A stretch of 46,094 nucleotides of DNA. Source: a candidate division WOR-3 bacterium. Its GTDB lineage: Bacteria > Hydrothermota > Tepidihabitantia > Tepidihabitantales > JBDRVQ01. The notes beneath the pieces were generated by a model. That model saw only the letters and a list, made by a program, of their open reading frames with translations. It did no database searches and was not told the origin of the DNA. Numbering within the stretch: the first letter of the stretch is position 1; every line of letters begins with the position of its first letter. The translations under genes and the position numbers were made by a program. Shown one piece after another: positions 42,130 through 46,094 of the stretch. Location: NCBI GenBank assembly GCA_039801905.1, contig JBDRVQ010000013.1, positions 1-46,094 of the forward strand, given 5' to 3'.

Positions 42130-42821
42130 CACTTCCCCCAGAAGATCCATTCTTCGGGATAGGTTCTAATATACTCTCGGGCGACTTGAGCAAACTCGGA
42201 AGGAGAATTTACCATTCGGAGATGGATGATAATCTCCCTTTTACTCTCTCGGGCAAAAAGAGAATAAAGCTTCGCCTTAGTCCTCTCCTTTAAGACAAAA
42301 GGCGTTTTAATGATGCCAAAACCCTCCCAAAATCCCGGCAGGGAGATTATTTTTGCCTGGTGGGTATTATCGCCGGCAAAGCCTAAGAGGAAGCCTCTCT
42401 TTAAGAGGTCAATCATCTCCGAAATCCGATAAACCATCTTCACCCCTCCTCCTTGGCGCCACCTTTTTAGGATCTTATCAAAGAAAGGATTTCTCTGTTT
42501 GGAGACGGCAATCGCCACCCGATAGCCCAAAGAAGAAAAGATTTTGGGTAGGATTTCCCAAACACCAAAATGGAGGGTTAAAAATATCATACCTTCTCCC
42601 TTTTTTATATTATCACCAAGAAGGTGGATTCTGTCAAGTCGCCAATTCCTTTGCCACATCCGGGCAAAATTCTCTCCCAACCGCCAAGCATTTTTCAACC
42701 AGAAGTGAGGGTCATCCCTTCCCAAAAGGGAGGAGAAATTCTTTCTGATCTCTTGCCGGACCTCTTTCTGGATGAGGAGATAAGAGAGGAGGAGGAGGCG
42801 GAAGGGAAGGACGTTTGTCAT
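42129..42821 (-). CDS. LPLAT-family acyltransferase, lipid A acyltransferase-like (LpxL/HtrB)
   Basis: 230 residues, shorter than the roughly 300 of LpxL. The HxxxxD/E-type catalytic motif is TLHFGVWEILP. GFAGDNTHQ and the closing YPEEWIFWGK fit the family, whose members add secondary acyl chains to lipid A on the inner membrane. An N-terminal hydrophobic patch (LLLLSYLLIQ) may anchor it. Location between pyrG and lptCAB supports the LPS role. ATG overlaps the pyrG stop by 4 nt. Confidence 0.85.
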   Translation of the reverse strand: MTNVLPFRLLLLSYLLIQKEVRQEIRKNFSSLLGRDDPHFWLKNAWRLGENFARMWQRNWRLDRIHLLGDNIKKGEGMIFLTLHFGVWEILPKIFSSLGYRVAIAVSKQRNPFFDKILKRWRQGGGVKMVYRISEMIDLLKRGFLLGFAGDNTHQAKIISLPGFWEGFGIIKTPFVLKERTKAKLYSLFARESKREIIIHLRMVNSPSEFAQVAREYIRTYPEEWIFWGK

Positions 42822-44440
42822 CTTTTCCTTTCTCGGTAAGCCCGGGCGGCTTCTAAAAAGGCAACGAAGAGGGGATGGGGTCTTAGTGGCCTTGACTTAA
42901 ATTCGGGATGGAACTGGGTAGCGATGAAGAAAGGTGAGGACTTCAACTCAATCACCTCCACCAATCTCCCATCCGGGGAGAGACCAGAGGCGAAAAGGCC
43001 GTGCTTCTCCGCCAGAGGTAAAAAATCTTTATTTACCTCGTAGCGATGGCGGTGGCGTTCGTAAATCAAAGAGGCGGCATAGACCTTCTGGGCGAGAGAA
43101 TTCTCTTTTAAGACACAGGGATAAGCACCGCGCCGTAATGTCCCTCCCATTCCCTTAACTGTGGCATGCTCTGCCATCTGGTAAATGACAGGATAAGGGG
43201 TTTGGGGGTCAAATTCGGTAGAATTGGCTTCTTTCAATCCGCAGACATTGCGGGCAAATTCAATCACCGCGCACTGCAAACCGACACAGAGCCCCAAATA
43301 GGGAATCTCTTTCTCTCGGGCATAGGTGATCGCCTTAATCTTCCCCATCATCCCCCTTTGTCCAAAACCTCCGGGCACTAAAATACCATCCACGCCGGAA
43401 AGTAATTCTAACGCTTCTTCTTCTAAATCTTCGGAATCTACCCAGCGGATTTTGGCACGGATACCGGTTTGGGCGGTGGCGTGATTTAAGGCTTCAATCA
43501 CACTCTTATAGGCATCCTTAACATTGAGATACTTACCGCAAAAACCAATCTCCACCTCTTCCTTTGGGTTATCTAGCCTCCGCACAAACTCCTCCCATCT
43601 TTTCAATAAGTTCAAATCCCCTCCAGAAGAGGTGGGTAATCCCAAATACTGAAAGATTAACCAATCTAACTTTTCTCCGTGAAAGATTAGGGGGAGGCGG
43701 TAGATATTATCAGTATCAACCGCTTCAATTACCGCCTCCTTGGCAACATTACAAAAAAGGGCGATCTTCTTCTTCAGTTCGGTTTGTAATGGTTTTTCCG
43801 TCCGGTAGACAATGATATCAGGTTGGATCCCTATCTCCCGCAGTTCTTTAACGGAATGCTGGGTGGGCTTCGTCTTAAACTCTTCCACCGAACGTAAGAA
43901 AGGGACGAAGGTGAGATGGATAAAGAGGGTAGAATCTTTACCCTCTTCTAAGGCTAACTGGCGGGCGGCCTCTAAGAAAGGTAAGCCTTCAATATCCCCA
44001 ACCGTCCCTCCAATCTCAACAATGACGCAGTCCACATCCCCATTTGCTAAGAGTCTAATCCTCTCTTTAATTTCGCCGGTGATGTGAGGCACCACTTGGA
44101 TTGTCCCACCCAAAAAGGTACCCGCCCTTTCCTTTTCAATCACGGAAAGGTAAACTTGTCCGGCGGTGAGATTGTTCTCTCGGGTTAAGTTTTCGTCTAA
44201 GAAGCGTTCGTAATGACCAAGGTCTAAGTCGGTCTCCGCACCATCTTCGGTAACAAAAACTTCGCCGTGTTGAAAGGGACTCATCGTTCCGGGATCAACA
44301 TTGATATAGGGGTCAAGTTTCAGGAGATTAACTTTAAGACCCTGGGACTTCAAGAGGAGACCGATAGAGGCGGTGACGATTCCTTTGCCCAAGGAGGAAA
44401 CAACCCCACCAGTGACAAAGATGAATTTCGCCCGTTTCAT
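42818..44440 (-). CDS. pyrG: CTP synthase
   Basis: 540 residues, full length. Synthetase domain: FVTGGVVSSLGKGIVTASIG, KLDPYINVDPGTMSPFQHGE, and EIGGTVGDIEG. Glutaminase domain: GVDGILVPGGFGQRG, catalytic Cys in GLCVGLQCAVIEFAR, and His/Glu in FHPEFKSRPLRPHP. It aminates UTP to CTP with glutamine. CTP is needed to activate Kdo for LPS, which fits the genes that follow. The -10 box lies 5 nt before the ATG, so translation is probably leaderless. Confidence 0.98.
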   Translation of the reverse strand: MKRAKFIFVTGGVVSSLGKGIVTASIGLLLKSQGLKVNLLKLDPYINVDPGTMSPFQHGEVFVTEDGAETDLDLGHYERFLDENLTRENNLTAGQVYLSVIEKERAGTFLGGTIQVVPHITGEIKERIRLLANGDVDCVIVEIGGTVGDIEGLPFLEAARQLALEEGKDSTLFIHLTFVPFLRSVEEFKTKPTQHSVKELREIGIQPDIIVYRTEKPLQTELKKKIALFCNVAKEAVIEAVDTDNIYRLPLIFHGEKLDWLIFQYLGLPTSSGGDLNLLKRWEEFVRRLDNPKEEVEIGFCGKYLNVKDAYKSVIEALNHATAQTGIRAKIRWVDSEDLEEEALELLSGVDGILVPGGFGQRGMMGKIKAITYAREKEIPYLGLCVGLQCAVIEFARNVCGLKEANSTEFDPQTPYPVIYQMAEHATVKGMGGTLRRGAYPCVLKENSLAQKVYAASLIYERHRHRYEVNKDFLPLAEKHGLFASGLSPDGRLVEVIELKSSPFFIATQFHPEFKSRPLRPHPLFVAFLEAARAYRERKR

Positions 44441-44445
44441 AAGTT

Positions 44446-44473
44446 ATTATACCAAATTAAGAGAGCAATGCAA
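44446..44473 (-). promoter_or_regulatory. Promoter for the pyrG-lpt-rpoN-selB operon, leaderless
   Basis: On the minus strand TTGCAT (44473-44468), 16 bp, TATAAT (44451-44446), then 5 nt to ATG 44440. Confidence 0.75.
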
Positions 44474-44487
44474 GGGAAAGAGACCCC

Positions 44488-44515
44488 TTGCCTTTTCTTT
44501 TCTTTTCCTTATTAT
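44488..44515 (+). promoter_or_regulatory. Promoter for the gate-domain gene pair, leaderless or nearly so
   Basis: TTGCCT (44488-44493), 16 bp, TATTAT (44510-44515), 8 nt to ATG 44524, no ribosome binding site. Divergent from the pyrG promoter, with only 14 bp between the two -35 boxes. Confidence 0.65.
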
Positions 44516-44523
44516 CAAAGACA

Positions 44524-44937
44524 ATGCTTGCCAAATTTTTCCTTTCGGTCCTAAAAAGGACCATATCTTCTTTTCTTGAATTGGCAAAAATTGTCATTCC
44601 GGTCTATACCATTATGTTCTTCCTTTCTGCTACCCCGCTCTTAAAAATCTTTGCTCATTTTCTCTCCCCGGTGATGGCATTTTTTCATCTCCCCGGGGAA
44701 ACTGCCTTAACCTTAATCTTGGGTAATTTTATCAACCTCTATGCCGGGATTGGCACCATTCCCCTATTAAATCTCTCTCCGAAACAGACGAACACCCTGG
44801 CATTAATCTTATTAACCTCCCATAGCCAAATTTTTGAGACCGCGGTCTTTATCAAACTAAAAACCCGCTTCCTCTTCCTCTTATTTTTAAGAATTTTTAC
44901 TGCCATAATAATTGGTTATTTAGTCTCCCGGCTATGA
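44524..44937 (+). CDS. Membrane protein, nucleoside-recognition (Gate) domain, first of a pair
   Basis: 137 residues from ATG 44524; the frame is open upstream to 44488 but the promoter lies there. Four hydrophobic helices (about 17-37, 42-58, 63-85, 112-136). ILGNFINLYAGIGTIPLLNL and LLTSHSQIFETAVFIK fit the gate domain found in SpmA/SpmB and nucleoside transport proteins, where two short halves often form one unit. It overlaps the second half by 4 nt. Substrate unknown. Confidence 0.75.
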   Translation: MLAKFFLSVLKRTISSFLELAKIVIPVYTIMFFLSATPLLKIFAHFLSPVMAFFHLPGETALTLILGNFINLYAGIGTIPLLNLSPKQTNTLALILLTSHSQIFETAVFIKLKTRFLFLLFLRIFTAIIIGYLVSRL

Positions 44938-45359
44938 CCTTTCTCTCTTACCTAAAAGGACTAATCAATCTTAATGTGAAGATATTCGTTATCCTCTTTT
45001 TGATCTTCCTCTTCTTAGAACTGATAGAAAGGACCGGCTTTCTCACCAAGGGCTATAAGAAAATCGCGGGTTCTTTTAAGTTCTTAGGGTTTTCTGAGAA
45101 GGCGACCGCACCCCTTTTGGCTGGTATTTTCTTTGGTATAATTTATGGTGCCGGGGTGATTGCCGACCTAATCAATAAAGAGAAGATAGAGAAAAAGCAA
45201 GTTTTATTGGTTTCGGTCTTTTTGGCGATTTGCCATGCCATCTTTGAAGATACCGGAATATTTCTCGCCTTAGGGGCAAACATCTTCTTTTTAACTATCC
45301 CCAGAATAATCTTCGCCTCACTCATCACCTTTCTTATCGCCCGGAGTGGGTTAAAATAA
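44934..45359 (+). CDS. Membrane protein, nucleoside-recognition (Gate) domain, second of a pair
   Basis: 141 residues, with membrane segments at about 14-32, 57-78, 89-104 and 113-137. LLAGIFFGIIYGAGVIADLI and FLAICHAIFEDTGIFLAL correspond to the paired Gate repeat, in inverted style with respect to the first protein. Likely forms a heterodimeric inner-membrane transporter or gate with it. Confidence 0.75.
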   Translation: MTFLSYLKGLINLNVKIFVILFLIFLFLELIERTGFLTKGYKKIAGSFKFLGFSEKATAPLLAGIFFGIIYGAGVIADLINKEKIEKKQVLLVSVFLAICHAIFEDTGIFLALGANIFFLTIPRIIFASLITFLIARSGLK

Positions 45360-45373
45360 AGGGTCTATTTTAA
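45351..45373. terminator. AT-rich hairpin between convergent genes
   Basis: TTAAAATA, loop AAGGGTC, TATTTTAA. A perfect 8-bp stem spans both stop codons and has a short T-rich arm in each direction. A weak bidirectional terminator is likely. Confidence 0.45.
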
Positions 45374-46090
45374 TATCCCGAGAGTTTGAAAAATTTTAAT
45401 TAAGGAAGGTAAAAGAGTGAAGAAAGCGAAAATGGTGGCAACAACTGTTAACCAGAAAAGAAGTTTATTGGTCTTCATCTGTAATCTTTGGGCAAGACAG
45501 TTAGAAGATATATCTATCCAAGTAGAAAGAGTTATGATATTCTCTTCCTTCACTTCCCGCAAAAGGTGATGGAATAAGCCCGAGATATTACCTTCCCGAT
45601 TTACCATCTCTTCTTTTATCACCGCCAATCTTCTCTCCAATTCTTTCAGAAGTGGGAGATAGAACCGATTCTTATCCATAAGTTTCCTTAAACTCTTTTC
45701 GCTCCCTTCGGCAAAAATTTCTTTATAATCTTTAATCACTTTATCAAATTTAGCGGCACACAATCCGATTTCAATCAACTCGTAGCATCTCCTCTCTATG
45801 TATTCTAAAAGACCTTCATCCTTACCCGAGAAGATAAATATATCTTTCCCCTTTATCTTCCCGATCGCTATTTCCCCTAACTTTGTTCCCTTTTCTATAT
45901 CTTCTATTTTACTAATATCTAACTCTTCTTCAATAAAGATTGAAGCATAATCAAAGGGTGTAGAAGATAAGGCTTCTATCTCTTTATTCAATTCTGTTTC
46001 TTCAATAGATTTTTCCTCTCTTTTCTCTCCTCTAATAGTTACAAAATCCCCTTCTTCTTTCTTCTCATATCTATAAATAGAAATTTTCAT
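45365..46090 (-). CDS. C-terminally membrane-anchored protein, unknown function
   Basis: 241 residues. The N-terminal half is charged with many Lys/Glu and shows a beta-type segment (FDYASIFIEEELDISK, IKGKDIFIFSG). A helical region follows (about 95-200; ERRCYELIEIGLCAAKFDKV, LPLLKELERRLAVIKEEM) that could be a coiled coil. One membrane segment lies near the C-terminus (LLFWLTVVATIFAFFTLLPS). The overall plan, helix bundle then membrane stretch, recalls CorA-like proteins, but the GMN signature is absent and only one clear membrane helix is seen. The ATG is 4 nt from the window edge, so the start could lie further upstream. Confidence 0.6.
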   Translation of the reverse strand: MKISIYRYEKKEEGDFVTIRGEKREEKSIEETELNKEIEALSSTPFDYASIFIEEELDISKIEDIEKGTKLGEIAIGKIKGKDIFIFSGKDEGLLEYIERRCYELIEIGLCAAKFDKVIKDYKEIFAEGSEKSLRKLMDKNRFYLPLLKELERRLAVIKEEMVNREGNISGLFHHLLREVKEENIITLSTWIDISSNCLAQRLQMKTNKLLFWLTVVATIFAFFTLLPSLIKIFQTLGILK

Positions 46091-46094
46091 TGTC

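Noticed and set aside
42353-42839. Plus-strand open frames over the acyltransferase gene
   Set aside because: Complement shadows of a gene with a catalytic motif and coupled overlaps on both sides.

Overview
The window looks like chromosome from a diderm, probably thermophilic bacterium of an uncultured lineage near the FCB group. Candidate division WOR-3/Stahlbacteria is my best guess, by inference only. The signs are: an LPS-export gene set (lptC-lptA-lptB), an OmpA-family protein, a PorV/PorQ-like barrel and four exported proteins with type IX secretion (T9SS) style C-termini, lipoproteins with a C..RDNPYDPN start, Lys/Glu/Ile-rich proteins, and very tight gene packing with ATGA/GTGA overlaps.

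Layout. 1-465 holds the N-terminal part of an IS481/IS3-type transposase that runs off the left edge. 487-5207 (+) is an envelope cluster: lipoprotein, OmpA-like protein with three carboxypeptidase-regulatory repeats, an M15 peptidase, an L,D-transpeptidase, and a tandem copy of the transpeptidase that has lost its catalytic residues. 5204-8272 holds two convergent secreted proteins with a bidirectional terminator between them. 8351-15300 (+) holds a lipoprotein, a GAF-AAA+-Fis sigma-54 activator and a PEGA-domain Ser/Thr kinase broken by a -1 frameshift. Two near-perfect sigma-54 promoters follow, driving a kelch protein plus a small membrane protein, and a triple-repeat exported protein. The rpoN gene itself lies at 38.6-40.0 kb. 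15328-20507 (+) is cysS-deoC-tdh-like-DUF2207. 20518-22256 (-) is tRNA-Ala(CGC), pyruvoyl arginine decarboxylase and a deoxyhypusine-synthase-like protein, apparently one transcript. 22253-24283 (-) is a conserved-looking protein of unknown function plus the PorV/PorQ-like barrel. 24284-24916 is a gene-poor stretch with a degenerate AT-rich repeat. 24917-27535 (+) is a PQQ-propeller lipoprotein and the PLP-homeostasis protein. 27543-34663 (-) is sucC-sucD-korD-korA-korB-korC, an MBL-fold hydrolase and mutL. 34818-36440 (-) is another T9SS-type secreted protein. 36492-44473 (-) is pyrG, a lipid A acyltransferase-like gene, lptC-lptA-lptB-rpoN-selB and acyP. 44488-45359 (+) is a pair of gate-domain membrane proteins, and 45365-46090 (-) an unknown membrane-anchored protein.

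Metabolism and expression. The sucCD-kor operon links 2-oxoglutarate (or a similar 2-oxoacid), CoA, ferredoxin and ATP. The tRNA-linked operon makes agmatine and probably a polyamine. selB points to selenocysteine decoding elsewhere in the genome. Housekeeping promoters are strikingly uniform (TTGAC[A/T], 16-17 bp, TATAAT-like). In several operons, including those of cysS, sucC and pyrG, the -10 box lies only 5-8 nt from the ATG with no ribosome binding site, so leaderless mRNAs seem common here.
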